26,591 nucleotides of DNA, from assembly GCA_020431945.1 (NCBI GenBank), contig JAGQHH010000427.1, positions 1-26,591 of the forward strand, given 5' to 3'. This stretch comes from Cyanobacteria bacterium HKST-UBA02 (GTDB taxonomy: Bacteria; Cyanobacteriota; Vampirovibrionia; Obscuribacterales; Obscuribacteraceae). Shown here piece by piece: positions 1-7,647 of the stretch. Made by a program: the position numbers and the translations under genes. The notes below the pieces were generated by a model. It worked only from the letters and a program-made list of their open reading frames with translations, was not told the DNA's origin and made no database searches. Numbering within the stretch: the stretch's first letter is position 1; each line of letters opens with the position of its first letter.

Positions 1-60
1 GAAATTCTCTCTATGATGTTGGCTTTTATGTCACCGCGACATGGAAACCGGATTTCTAGG

Positions 61-101
61 CGTTTCTGATTTATTTTTCGCCGTTTTTTATAGCAGAAAC
101 G
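61..101. repeat. Inverted repeat downstream of the ankyrin gene
   Basis: CGTTTCTG at 61-68 is matched by its exact reverse complement CAGAAACG at 94-101, with a 25-nt AT-rich loop that contains runs of T. It lies about 35 nt past the stop codon of the minus-strand ankyrin gene. It could be a weak 3' structure for that transcript, but no U-tract follows the second arm, so a classical intrinsic terminator is not supported. The rest of positions 1-134 shows nothing recognisable. Confidence 0.3.
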
Positions 102-134
102 AATAATTTCGATTTCGGTCTTGGCGTCCGAGAT

Positions 135-875
135 TCAACCGGCCAGATAGCTGAGGTAGTCCGAAATTTTTTCTTTTTTTTCGCGCTTCGCCCACTGGGA
201 CGCCGTCTCCCGGAACTGGTCGTCTCTGTTGCCGAGACCGGCACCATAACTGACCAGGAATTTGACCAGCTCATAGTGACCGTGTCTCGATGCCCAGTGC
301 AGGGAAGTCGCTGCCACGCCGCCTGCTTCTTCGGCTGTCAGCCTGTTGATGTCGGCGCCGTGCTTGAGCAGGTAGAAAGCTGCTTCCATCTGACCGTTCT
401 TGACGGCGAGAAGGAGCGGCCATTCAAGAGCCTTGACCATTTTGAAGGTCCCGGATTCGATGTTCTCCTCACCAAGGACCAGGGTTTGACCGCTTTCGAA
501 ATGGGCCGCCATGGCATCGACATCGCCGATACCGGCTGCCACCGCCAGAGAGAGCGGGTTGTCGCCTGCCGATAGCTCCCGGGCCAGGTCTGTGCTGCCG
601 CAGAGAAGGGCAATTTCCGCCGGGCTTCGATCGGCGCTTCCGCCACCGGCGGCGGTGATGATCTCGATCATCTTCACGGCGTTCGGTGGAGCGGCCTCTT
701 GCCCGTAGCCTGCCGCCAGATGGAGAAGTGTCAGGGAGAGGGCGCCCTTTTCTTCGGGCTCGAATTTTTCGCCGGTGAGCTCGGGGCACTCTTCGATGAG
801 ACGGGAGAGCTCCTCGGTCTCGCCTTTATTCACAAGCTCTCTGGCTTTCTCCAGCTTTGCTGCTTCTACTTGCAT
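135..875 (-). CDS. Ankyrin-repeat protein
   Basis: This 246-residue protein has no signal peptide or membrane segment, so it is probably cytoplasmic. Ankyrin-type helical pairs are visible around residues 48-76 (LLHLAAGYG, then a helix ending IITAAGG), 105-128, 152-180 (PLLLAVKNGQ, LLKHGADIN) and 188-217 (TSLHWASRHGH, LVSYGAG). The C-terminus is a charged helix. Ankyrin repeats mediate protein-protein contacts and the partner cannot be inferred. The ATG start overlaps the end of the upstream gene by 10 nt (ATGCAAGTAG serves both), which implies translational coupling with the small secreted protein. It is the last gene of a seven-gene minus-strand run. The repeat assignment is fairly sure; the function is unknown. 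Confidence 0.8.
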   Translation of the reverse strand: MQVEAAKLEKARELVNKGETEELSRLIEECPELTGEKFEPEEKGALSLTLLHLAAGYGQEAAPPNAVKMIEIITAAGGGSADRSPAEIALLCGSTDLARELSAGDNPLSLAVAAGIGDVDAMAAHFESGQTLVLGEENIESGTFKMVKALEWPLLLAVKNGQMEAAFYLLKHGADINRLTAEEAGGVAATSLHWASRHGHYELVKFLVSYGAGLGNRDDQFRETASQWAKREKKEKISDYLSYLAG

Positions 876-1195
876 TCAGGACATTCTGCCAGGGCCATGA
901 ATTTCGCCGCGTCGAAACTCTTGAAAGTGCCGATCAGCTCATAGCCCTGGTCGGCTTGAAGCTGGGTCAGATAAGCGGATTCTTTGCTCGACTTGCTGAG
1001 TACCAGGACGGTTATCAGATCCGGGGTCTCTTTGCGAAGGACGAAATAGAATTCCCCGCCGGCGGAGTCGTTCTCGTAGCGGCAGGTGCAGGATTTCGCT
1101 TCGGCAACCGACGAATAGGGCGCCAGTATCGGCATGGCGAAGGCGAAAAGGGACGCTGTCAGAAGGCTCAGAATAGCAGTCAGGGTTCTTCTCAT
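866..1195 (-). CDS. Small secreted protein with CxC and CxxC cysteine pairs
   Basis: This is a 109-residue protein with a Sec signal peptide: MRRT start, hydrophobic core at about residues 6-30, and likely cleavage after AEA at 33. The mature part begins with a Cys-x-Cys pair (C36, C38) and ends with Cys-x-x-Cys (C105, C108, final residues ECPECK), with no other cysteines. That symmetry suggests a disulfide pair or metal ligation outside the cytoplasm. The start is supported by AGGA five bases before the ATG. No family was recognised. Its stop overlaps the start of the ankyrin gene, and 64 nt separate it from the upstream GspE-N-repeat gene. Function is unknown. Confidence 0.7.
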   Translation of the reverse strand: MRRTLTAILSLLTASLFAFAMPILAPYSSVAEAKSCTCRYENDSAGGEFYFVLRKETPDLITVLVLSKSSKESAYLTQLQADQGYELIGTFKSFDAAKFMALAECPECK

Positions 1196-1259
1196 GATTT
1201 CCTATCTGTTGGAATTGGACTGAATAGAAGAGTCGATTCGGAGGACCGGTTTGTTCCCG

Positions 1260-2489
1260 TTAGACCCAGGTCCACTGCATCCGCGACGGGACATAGATGT
1301 CCAGATCCCGGAGCGCCTGATCGAGCTTGACTCCCTCTCTGACACAGTGTCTCAGCAATGAAAGAGTATTGTCTCGTGAAAGATAGCCCAGTCTCAGGGC
1401 GGTTTGCAGGCGCAGGGCAGCAAAGAGAGTGGACTCCGAGATCATTCCGGCTTTCAGGAGCCGACTGCCCACCTTGACCGCGTTATCGGGATTGACGTTG
1501 ACTGTCTGTTCGAGAATATCCCGGGTGATCACCCCGCCTTCCACAAGCAGGTCGCCCAGCCGGAAATTTTCGCTGCTGGATGTCGACTTCTTCTCGTATT
1601 CCTCGATGGTCGGCTCGGTGCGGGCGCCGTCCTTGCAGATGCTGCGCAGGGCCTGGGCGGCGAGATACGGCTTGATTGTATCTTTGGCGATGGATGCGAG
1701 CAGGGCCACCGAAGCCTCGAGTTGAGACTTGTTGACGAGACCGCGCTCGACGAGAATCTGACCGAAATGCTTCTGCTTGAAGAGCTCGATCTCATAGCAC
1801 TCAGCCAGCTCTTTGCGGGAGAGCACCCGGGCCATGGTGAATATCTCGCCTACCCTGGTGGTCTTGGCATCCGGTGGCTTGAAGAAACCGAGCTCGAAGA
1901 GCCCCTGCTCAATGGTTGTCTTGTTCTTGAGGGCATGGGTCAGACCTTTTACAGCCTTGTCTTTGTCGAGTCCAGTCTCCCTCACCATCCGCACCGCATT
2001 CAGTGCGGCGAGCATCTCGAAAGTATCGAGAACGCCATCATAGACGAGTAGTTGCCCGATCATCATCTGGGACTCTTCCGCCCTGCGAAGCAATTTGCCG
2101 AGCTGCTCCTGGGAGATGGCGCCGGCCTGCAAGAGCATGTTGGAAAGCTCGTTTGCCAGAGGCACTGTCACCCTGGTTGTCTGGTGGAGCTTGCGCACCG
2201 AAGTGAGAGCCGCCGCCAGGCTGCACTTTTTCTGGACAGCCACGCGCACTGCCCGGATCGCCAGGTCGGCTTTGATCTCTCGGTTCTGGACCAGTTTGTG
2301 AGCTTCTATGCAAATGTGCATATTGCGCTCGTTGAGCAGTCCTGAATTGATGATCGCCTGGGCGAAGGGGATTTTGAGCTCTTTCGCGATGCTCTTGAAG
2401 TCTTCCACATCAGCTTCCGAGACCAGTCCGCCTGCTCTCAACAGCTGAATCAGGAGCTGGGATTCGTCGTTGGACTGTGGTTTGTTCAC
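1260..2489 (-). CDS. GspE-N/MshEN-like repeat protein without ATPase domain
   Basis: This 409-residue soluble protein has no signal peptide. It is built from about seven copies of a helical motif of the form (G)xxLLxxGxIxxxxLxxAL, for example IGQLLVYDGVLDTFEMLAAL, FGQILVERGLVNKSQLEASV, LGDLLVEGGVITRDILEQTV and VGSRLLKAGMISESTLFAAL. This pattern resembles the N-terminal domain of type II secretion/type IV pilus ATPases (GspE/PilB, MshEN), a domain that in some members binds c-di-GMP. No Walker motif or ATPase domain follows, so the protein would be a stand-alone adaptor or ligand-binding scaffold. The GTG start has AGAAGG seven bases upstream. It sits 40 nt downstream of the P450 gene on the same strand. 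Confidence 0.65.
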   Translation of the reverse strand: MNKPQSNDESQLLIQLLRAGGLVSEADVEDFKSIAKELKIPFAQAIINSGLLNERNMHICIEAHKLVQNREIKADLAIRAVRVAVQKKCSLAAALTSVRKLHQTTRVTVPLANELSNMLLQAGAISQEQLGKLLRRAEESQMMIGQLLVYDGVLDTFEMLAALNAVRMVRETGLDKDKAVKGLTHALKNKTTIEQGLFELGFFKPPDAKTTRVGEIFTMARVLSRKELAECYEIELFKQKHFGQILVERGLVNKSQLEASVALLASIAKDTIKPYLAAQALRSICKDGARTEPTIEEYEKKSTSSSENFRLGDLLVEGGVITRDILEQTVNVNPDNAVKVGSRLLKAGMISESTLFAALRLQTALRLGYLSRDNTLSLLRHCVREGVKLDQALRDLDIYVPSRMQWTWV

Positions 2490-2529
2490 GGCAGGGCCTT
2501 CTGGATTCCGGAATCTACTGAATTGTAAA

Positions 2530-3759
2530 CTATTGACAGGGTCTGACCAGGAGCTCTTTCGGACCGCGCAGGGCGAAAGGCTTGCGAATGGTTATTTTGT
2601 CGGTCTTGAGCGCCAGGTCGGGGAAGGTTTTAAAGAGATGGCTGATCGCTATCTCGCCTTCCGCTTCGGCCAGGGATGAGCCCAGGCAATGGTGAATGCC
2701 GTGACCGAAGGCAAGATGCTTTTTGACATCACGGGTGATATCAAACCTGTCGGCGTTCTCGAACTCGTCCGGGTCCCGGTTGGCAGCTCCCAGGAGGAGG
2801 ACCAGCATATCTTTCTCTCTAATTTTCTTGCCCCGCAGCTCGGTCTCCTGGCCGGCCAGGCGCCGCACCAGTTGTACCGGGCTTTCATAGCGCAGGACTT
2901 CATTGATCGCCTTCGGTAGAAGCTCGCTCTGGTTCTTGAGAAGGGCTAGCTGGTCCGGATGAGAGAGCAGGCAGCGCACCGAGTTGCCGATCAGGTTGAC
3001 GGTGGTTTCGTGACCGGCGACGAGAATGAGCACGCAGTTGCCGAGGAGCTCGTCCTCGGTGAGCTTGTTGCCTTCTTCCTCGGCATGAATGAGGGCGCTT
3101 ATCAGGTCGTCTTTCGGATCTTGACGACGTTTCGCCACCAGGGGCCGGAGATAGTCGATCAGCTCTTCATTGGCGGCATTTGATTTCTTCATATGCTCGA
3201 GATTGGGCGTCGGCTCCAGGGTCTCGGTCATTTGTGTCGACCAGTGCCGGAATTTATCCCGGTCCTCGGAAGGCACTCCGAGCATTTCGGCAATCACCGT
3301 CACCGGCAGTGGAAAGGCATACTCGGTGACCAGATCGAATTCATCCCTTTCTTTGAGACCGCTCAGGAGGTAATCGGCGATCTCGGCAATATGGGCTTTC
3401 ATATTGCCGATCATGGAAGGGGTGAATGCCTTGTTGACCAGACCGCGCAGGCGAGTGTGATCCGGCTGATCTTGATTGAGCATCCAGAGAGAGCGGGACT
3501 TCATCATCTTGCTCACCTGGGGCACCAGCTTTACCACCGGATTGACCTGCTTCCATTGCTGGAGCCGCTTGCCGTAGGTGTTGTCTTTCAATATCCCGAA
3601 GACATCCTCGTATCTGGTGATGATGAAATATTTGCTCTTCTCGCTCCAGTAGACAGGCTCTTCCTTTTGAAGGCGTGAATAGGTCGGATAGGGGTCCTGC
3701 AGAAACTCATCGGTTATCGGATTGAGGGGATCTGTCAACTTCGTTTCTTGTTGCGGCAC
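2530..3759 (-). CDS. Cytochrome P450, soluble bacterial type
   Basis: This is a 409-residue haem monooxygenase, the usual length for bacterial class I P450s, with no N-terminal membrane anchor. Visible motifs are the C-helix HTRLR (101-105), the I-helix oxygen-activation motif AGHETT (248-253), the K-helix ExxR (E287-R290) and the haem loop FGHGIHHCLG (351-360) with the axial thiolate Cys358. Overall it resembles CYP107-like enzymes. Substrate and redox partner are unknown, and no ferredoxin or reductase gene is adjacent. The GTG start is two bases past the stop of the TPR-kinase gene. A strong AAGGAG lies seven bases upstream, inside the end of the kinase ORF, so the two are almost certainly co-transcribed and translationally coupled. 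That kinase-P450 junction is unusual. Confidence 0.93.
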   Translation of the reverse strand: MPQQETKLTDPLNPITDEFLQDPYPTYSRLQKEEPVYWSEKSKYFIITRYEDVFGILKDNTYGKRLQQWKQVNPVVKLVPQVSKMMKSRSLWMLNQDQPDHTRLRGLVNKAFTPSMIGNMKAHIAEIADYLLSGLKERDEFDLVTEYAFPLPVTVIAEMLGVPSEDRDKFRHWSTQMTETLEPTPNLEHMKKSNAANEELIDYLRPLVAKRRQDPKDDLISALIHAEEEGNKLTEDELLGNCVLILVAGHETTVNLIGNSVRCLLSHPDQLALLKNQSELLPKAINEVLRYESPVQLVRRLAGQETELRGKKIREKDMLVLLLGAANRDPDEFENADRFDITRDVKKHLAFGHGIHHCLGSSLAEAEGEIAISHLFKTFPDLALKTDKITIRKPFALRGPKELLVRPCQ

Positions 3760-3761
3760 GC

Positions 3762-6044
3762 CTATTCTCCTTTGATTTTGATGGGCAGTTTCTTGTTGGC
3801 CATCTCTTCTTCTATAGTGGCCAGGGGATCCGAGAGGCCCGACTTCCTCCTGAATTTCTCCGCATTGATGGGATCCCCGAGTTGCTGGTAAGCCCAGGAT
3901 ATCAGCGCGTCCCCGAAGGGCGTGGCCGGTAGCGGCTCGAGAATCCTGATCACTGTCCAGTAGTCGGTTCTCGCCAGAGCATCGAGCCCGAGTCTTCTTT
4001 CGAGCTCGGCTTTGACGAAATGCAAGCTCTGGGGATCGATCCCACCGGATGCCATCATTGAGTCTATCGCACCGATTGCTTCTTGAAATCTTTCCATCCG
4101 GATGAGGAGCTCCAGGCGCAACTTCTGGAAATCGGCGCTCCCTGGTTTTTTGACCAGAAAGGCCTCGACAACCTGGTATGCGGGCTGGTATGCGCCTATT
4201 TCCTTGAGGAACTCAGCTGCTCTACTGCTCATGTTTTCGTCCTGATTCTCATTCGCTGCTGCCAGGGCGTCCTCTATCGCCTGTTCTTTCAGACCCAGCT
4301 TTTTGTAGTAGCCGGCCCTGGTCAAGTAAGCATCGGCTTTCGGATACTTGTCGATTTTCTCATGGGCGAGAAAGCGGTCCATATAGTTAATGGCATCTTG
4401 ATAGCGTCCTTCCCCGGCTGCTCTTTCAGCAAGAGCCGTGTACGAGTGGAGCTGCTTGTCCAGCAAGAACGCCAGATCCATCAACTGGATACAGAGAGCC
4501 TGATTATGCTTCTCGATATACCAGGCGGTGCCCTGCAGACCGAGCGACACTGGTTTGGGAAGGAGCACGCAGGCCAGACCGACGAGCACCATGACGGTGG
4601 AGAAAAAACGAGTGAGTATATAGGGGAAGGCGACTTTTTCTTCCTTTCGAAAGATCAAATAGCCGAGACTGCTGGCGAAGGCTCCGATTACCGAGAAGAT
4701 ATGAAGAAAGAGAGGGATCGGGAAAAGCACTTCGACCAGCTCTTTCGGTAGCGAGATTCCCAGTCCCATCATTGACACTGCAAAAGGCACCAGACTCAGT
4801 ATCGCGGTGCCGATAAAGGCCGGGATCAGAAGACTCCACCAGGCCGAGGCACTGGCCTTGCCTCCATGCATCTGCTTGTGCTTGTCACAGGCCATGGAGT
4901 AGAAGACCCAGGTACCCAGAAGTCCGATGGCCGCCGCCGCGGTCGGCATTAGGGTGGTGAGGATACTGCCATAGGAAGAGCCGGCGATTATCGCCGGTGT
5001 GTAGAAGAGAACCAGCAGGGAGGCGAACCAGAAACCCAGTACCTGACGCTGGGAGAATTGCGCTTTGTGCTTCTTGCCCAGGGCGTAGGCTGGAGGATTC
5101 TTGCCGGCTTTGATCAGATCGAGATCTTTGAGCAGGTCCGAGGCTGACTGATAGCGGTTGTTCTTGTCCTTTTCAAGGCAGTGCAGTACCACTCGCTCGA
5201 GTTTCTTCGCGATACTGCCAGTGGTGATGGAGGAGGGGAATTTCACCGGGTCCTCGTTGATATGCTTGACCACCACCTGAATCGGATTGGCGCCGGCAAA
5301 GGGCGAGTCGCCGGTTAGCGCTTCGTACATGAGACAGCCCAGAGAATAGATATCCGATCGCTGATCGAGCATGAATCCCAGGCACTGCTCCGGGCTCATA
5401 TAGTGCGGGCTGCCGAAGACCTCTCCGGTCTCGGTGAGATCATGGGTCTCTCGATTGGCGGCAGGCATAACCTTGGCTATGCCGAAGTCGACGATACGGG
5501 CTATCTCGGCGCCGCTTTCTGTGCGCGTCAGGATTATATTGGTCGGTTTGATATCACGGTGGATGACACTTTTTTCGTGGGCGTGTTTCAGGGCCTCGGC
5601 GATCTGCTGGAAGATGCTCAGGGCTCTTCCGGGCTCCATGGTCCCTTCTTCCTTGAGGACTTCAGAAAGATTCTTGCCCTCGAGATAGTCCATCACCAGA
5701 TATGGTGTGCCATCCCGGGTCCGACCGTGCCCATAGACTGCCACGAGATTGTCGTGATCGAGCTGGCTGGCGGCGGCGGCTTCCTGCTCGAAGCGTTTCA
5801 AGGCTACCTGATCTTCCGCCAGGGTCCGATCCAGAAGCTTGAATGCCATAATTCGATCGAGATTCCGATCGCGGACCTTATAGACCGAGCCCATGCCTCC
5901 CTGTCCGATCTGCCCGAGGACCTCGTAATCGTCGCCGAGAAAAGGTAGAGCGTCCTGTGGCGCTCTTTCAGGCTCGGGAGTTTCGGGCTCGACTTCCCGG
6001 AGTCTGGTTTCTTCGGTCTCGATTTGTTTTTCTTCTTGAGACAA
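3762..6044 (-). CDS. Ser/Thr protein kinase with five TM segments and TPR domain
   Basis: This is a 760-residue PknB-like kinase. The catalytic domain (about 40-310) has the glycine loop GQGGMGSV (47-54), ATP-binding Lys69, catalytic loop HRDIKPTN (162-169), DFG (186-188) and SPE (217-219). A polytopic region of about five predicted helices follows (roughly 335-352, 360-384, 402-425, 441-463, 476-497). A TPR-like helical region makes up the C-terminus (about 535-735). Kinase and TPRs may lie on the same or opposite sides of the membrane, depending on topology. The start is TTG: an in-frame stop lies four codons upstream and the next ATG is inside the glycine loop. No clear Shine-Dalgarno is seen. 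The 3' end is coupled to the P450 gene. Confidence 0.92.
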   Translation of the reverse strand: MSQEEKQIETEETRLREVEPETPEPERAPQDALPFLGDDYEVLGQIGQGGMGSVYKVRDRNLDRIMAFKLLDRTLAEDQVALKRFEQEAAAASQLDHDNLVAVYGHGRTRDGTPYLVMDYLEGKNLSEVLKEEGTMEPGRALSIFQQIAEALKHAHEKSVIHRDIKPTNIILTRTESGAEIARIVDFGIAKVMPAANRETHDLTETGEVFGSPHYMSPEQCLGFMLDQRSDIYSLGCLMYEALTGDSPFAGANPIQVVVKHINEDPVKFPSSITTGSIAKKLERVVLHCLEKDKNNRYQSASDLLKDLDLIKAGKNPPAYALGKKHKAQFSQRQVLGFWFASLLVLFYTPAIIAGSSYGSILTTLMPTAAAAIGLLGTWVFYSMACDKHKQMHGGKASASAWWSLLIPAFIGTAILSLVPFAVSMMGLGISLPKELVEVLFPIPLFLHIFSVIGAFASSLGYLIFRKEEKVAFPYILTRFFSTVMVLVGLACVLLPKPVSLGLQGTAWYIEKHNQALCIQLMDLAFLLDKQLHSYTALAERAAGEGRYQDAINYMDRFLAHEKIDKYPKADAYLTRAGYYKKLGLKEQAIEDALAAANENQDENMSSRAAEFLKEIGAYQPAYQVVEAFLVKKPGSADFQKLRLELLIRMERFQEAIGAIDSMMASGGIDPQSLHFVKAELERRLGLDALARTDYWTVIRILEPLPATPFGDALISWAYQQLGDPINAEKFRRKSGLSDPLATIEEEMANKKLPIKIKGE

Positions 6045-6145
6045 GGTATTGATTTACTGGCAGGCGGGCTTCAGCTTCAATATGTATTTTCCTCGCCGTC
6101 CCCTGATTCTCTCCCCGGTGCCGGAGCACTTAACAAAATGAGGGC

Positions 6146-6871
6146 TTAATCTCGATCCGGATCGACCTCAGGGCTCGGGGTCAGAGCGACCTCTTCGAGC
6201 TCCGGGCTCTCGCCGGCATTTTTTACGAGATTGAAGGCTTCCACCCTGATTTTTTCCATGTCTTCGGCTACCCGGTGCATCCGGGTCGCCTCCCTGGCTA
6301 TGGTGCTGTTATTGTCTTTTCTGCCGTTTTCATCGAAAAGATTGCTGAGATGCTCATTGAGCTTATCTACCAGGGTCTCGTATTCCTTGAAAATAGCTAG
6401 AAAGCGCTTGCCGGTACCTTTGGGAACGTAAAACTTGCCGTCATTGTGGGTGGCCCGGACATCTTGCTTGAAAAGATGAATAATCGGCTCCAGGGTCCCG
6501 ACATAAAAGACTACCCACTCGGGTCTCACCGGCAGGTAATTGGAGCTCGGCTCGGGGAGGGAATCATTGAGCTCGCTGGGATCCTTGATCTCGGCATTAG
6601 CCGAGTTCGGGACCTTCTGGCGGGTCGCCTCTTCGTAAATATTGACCGCCTGCTGCTTGATCTGCTCCAGACAGAGCCCGATGTCCCGGAGGTCGCTGAG
6701 GGTGACTTTGTCGTTTTCTTTGACCTGCAGGACAAGACCAGACTTCTCAGACCTGGCCGGGGCGGAGTCCGATGCCATGACCGGGAGACCGCAGTCCAGG
6801 GCGAGAAGGCTGAATGCCAGACCGGCGGCGATGGAACGATGGGAAGGGGCGATCACGTTGATATTCCTCAC
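6146..6871 (-). CDS. Exported protein of unknown function
   Basis: This is up to 241 residues with an N-terminal signal peptide (hydrophobic stretch about 13-31, likely cleavage near MASDS). The mature part is largely alpha-helical with many charged residues and ends in an acidic, proline-containing tail (SPEVDPDRD). No family or catalytic motif was recognised. The longest reading starts with GTG only two bases after the stop of the upstream LolA-like gene. A second in-frame GTG at 6856, with AGGA eight bases before it, gives a more typical signal peptide and may be the true start. Its position between two co-directional genes suggests one operon with the TPR kinase 100 nt downstream. Confidence 0.65.
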   Translation of the reverse strand: MRNINVIAPSHRSIAAGLAFSLLALDCGLPVMASDSAPARSEKSGLVLQVKENDKVTLSDLRDIGLCLEQIKQQAVNIYEEATRQKVPNSANAEIKDPSELNDSLPEPSSNYLPVRPEWVVFYVGTLEPIIHLFKQDVRATHNDGKFYVPKGTGKRFLAIFKEYETLVDKLNEHLSNLFDENGRKDNNSTIAREATRMHRVAEDMEKIRVEAFNLVKNAGESPELEEVALTPSPEVDPDRD

Positions 6872-6873
6872 TG

Positions 6874-7605
6874 TCAGAGCTGAAAGAGGTCTTCGCTCAG
6901 GTCGGGACGGGGCTTGAAGTTATCGAATTCGGTTATGGAGACCAGGTCGCCGTTCCTGTAGACTTCCCAGCGGACCGGCACTTTTGTCTTGGTATCGACG
7001 AAGATTCGCTCGAGCTTGTGGTCCTTGTTTTCTTCTCTGCCCTGGACCTCGATTATCTTCAGAGCCTGACCCCTTTCGCTCACCGCCTCGGTCGAGACCG
7101 AGACCGAGGCGCCGTTGGCGGCGCGCCTCTTGAGACCGGCAATAAGAGTAGCCAGGTCCGAGGAGATGACGTTATAGCCATTGGGGAGCTGAAGCATGCG
7201 AGAGTCCGGCTCCAGGGTCATCTTCACGAATTTGAGTGCGCCCCCGCCCGAGGCTCTGATCACCCCATCGCTCTGTTTCACCACCACGGCTCCGTTATTC
7301 ATGCCGTGGGAATGGACCTCGAGCCGTACTTTCTGGGGCTTCTTGAAAAAATAGGTGGCTTTGCCGGTCTCCAGCTTGGACTTCTTGATGCCGAGAATTC
7401 TCGAATCGAACACATAGCCGGCGTTTCGCTTGATGACATTGAGCATCGACTCGATAAAACCGAGACCGTCTCCGAAGCTCTTGCCTTTTACCATCTCGTT
7501 GCTTGCCCGGGCCCGGTCCTCCAGCTCTTGATAGGTCTTGGCCTGGGCTGGATTGGCGCTGTACACAGCCACGATAGATATACAGATGAAGAGGGGTATC
7601 CTCAC
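6874..7605 (-). CDS. Exported LolA-like/DUF1571-like protein
   Basis: This is a 243-residue protein with a signal peptide (MRIPLFICISIVAVYSANPAQA, cleavage probably after AQA). The mature part alternates beta strands, with segments such as GKATYFFKKPQKVRLEV, an ALKIIEVQG strand and IFVDTKTKVPVRWEVYRNGDLV. This resembles the half-barrel fold of LolA and DUF1571 proteins, which bind lipoprotein or lipid moieties in the envelope. The match is by strand pattern and motif style, not a firm family hit. The GTG start has GGAG six bases upstream. It is the first gene of the minus-strand run and faces the LRR kinase across a 42-nt gap. Confidence 0.6.
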   Translation of the reverse strand: MRIPLFICISIVAVYSANPAQAKTYQELEDRARASNEMVKGKSFGDGLGFIESMLNVIKRNAGYVFDSRILGIKKSKLETGKATYFFKKPQKVRLEVHSHGMNNGAVVVKQSDGVIRASGGGALKFVKMTLEPDSRMLQLPNGYNVISSDLATLIAGLKRRAANGASVSVSTEAVSERGQALKIIEVQGREENKDHKLERIFVDTKTKVPVRWEVYRNGDLVSITEFDNFKPRPDLSEDLFQL

Positions 7606-7634
7606 GTTCGGCTCCGCTTGCCTCTGAAGAGTTG

Positions 7635-7640
7635 TATTCT
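7635..7640 (+). promoter_or_regulatory. Candidate -10 box for the LRR kinase gene
   Basis: TATTCT lies seven bases before the ATG at 7648, which would place transcription initiation at or next to the start codon. No Shine-Dalgarno precedes the ATG, so a leaderless mRNA is possible. No convincing -35 element at standard spacing was found, so this is weak. Confidence 0.25.
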
Positions 7641-7647
7641 ATACCCT

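Noticed and set aside
7018..7647. N-terminal 210-codon extension of the LRR-kinase frame
   Set aside because: It is antisense to the LolA-like gene, whose signal peptide and strand pattern are convincing, and the kinase begins naturally at the ATG at 7648 just before its glycine loop.
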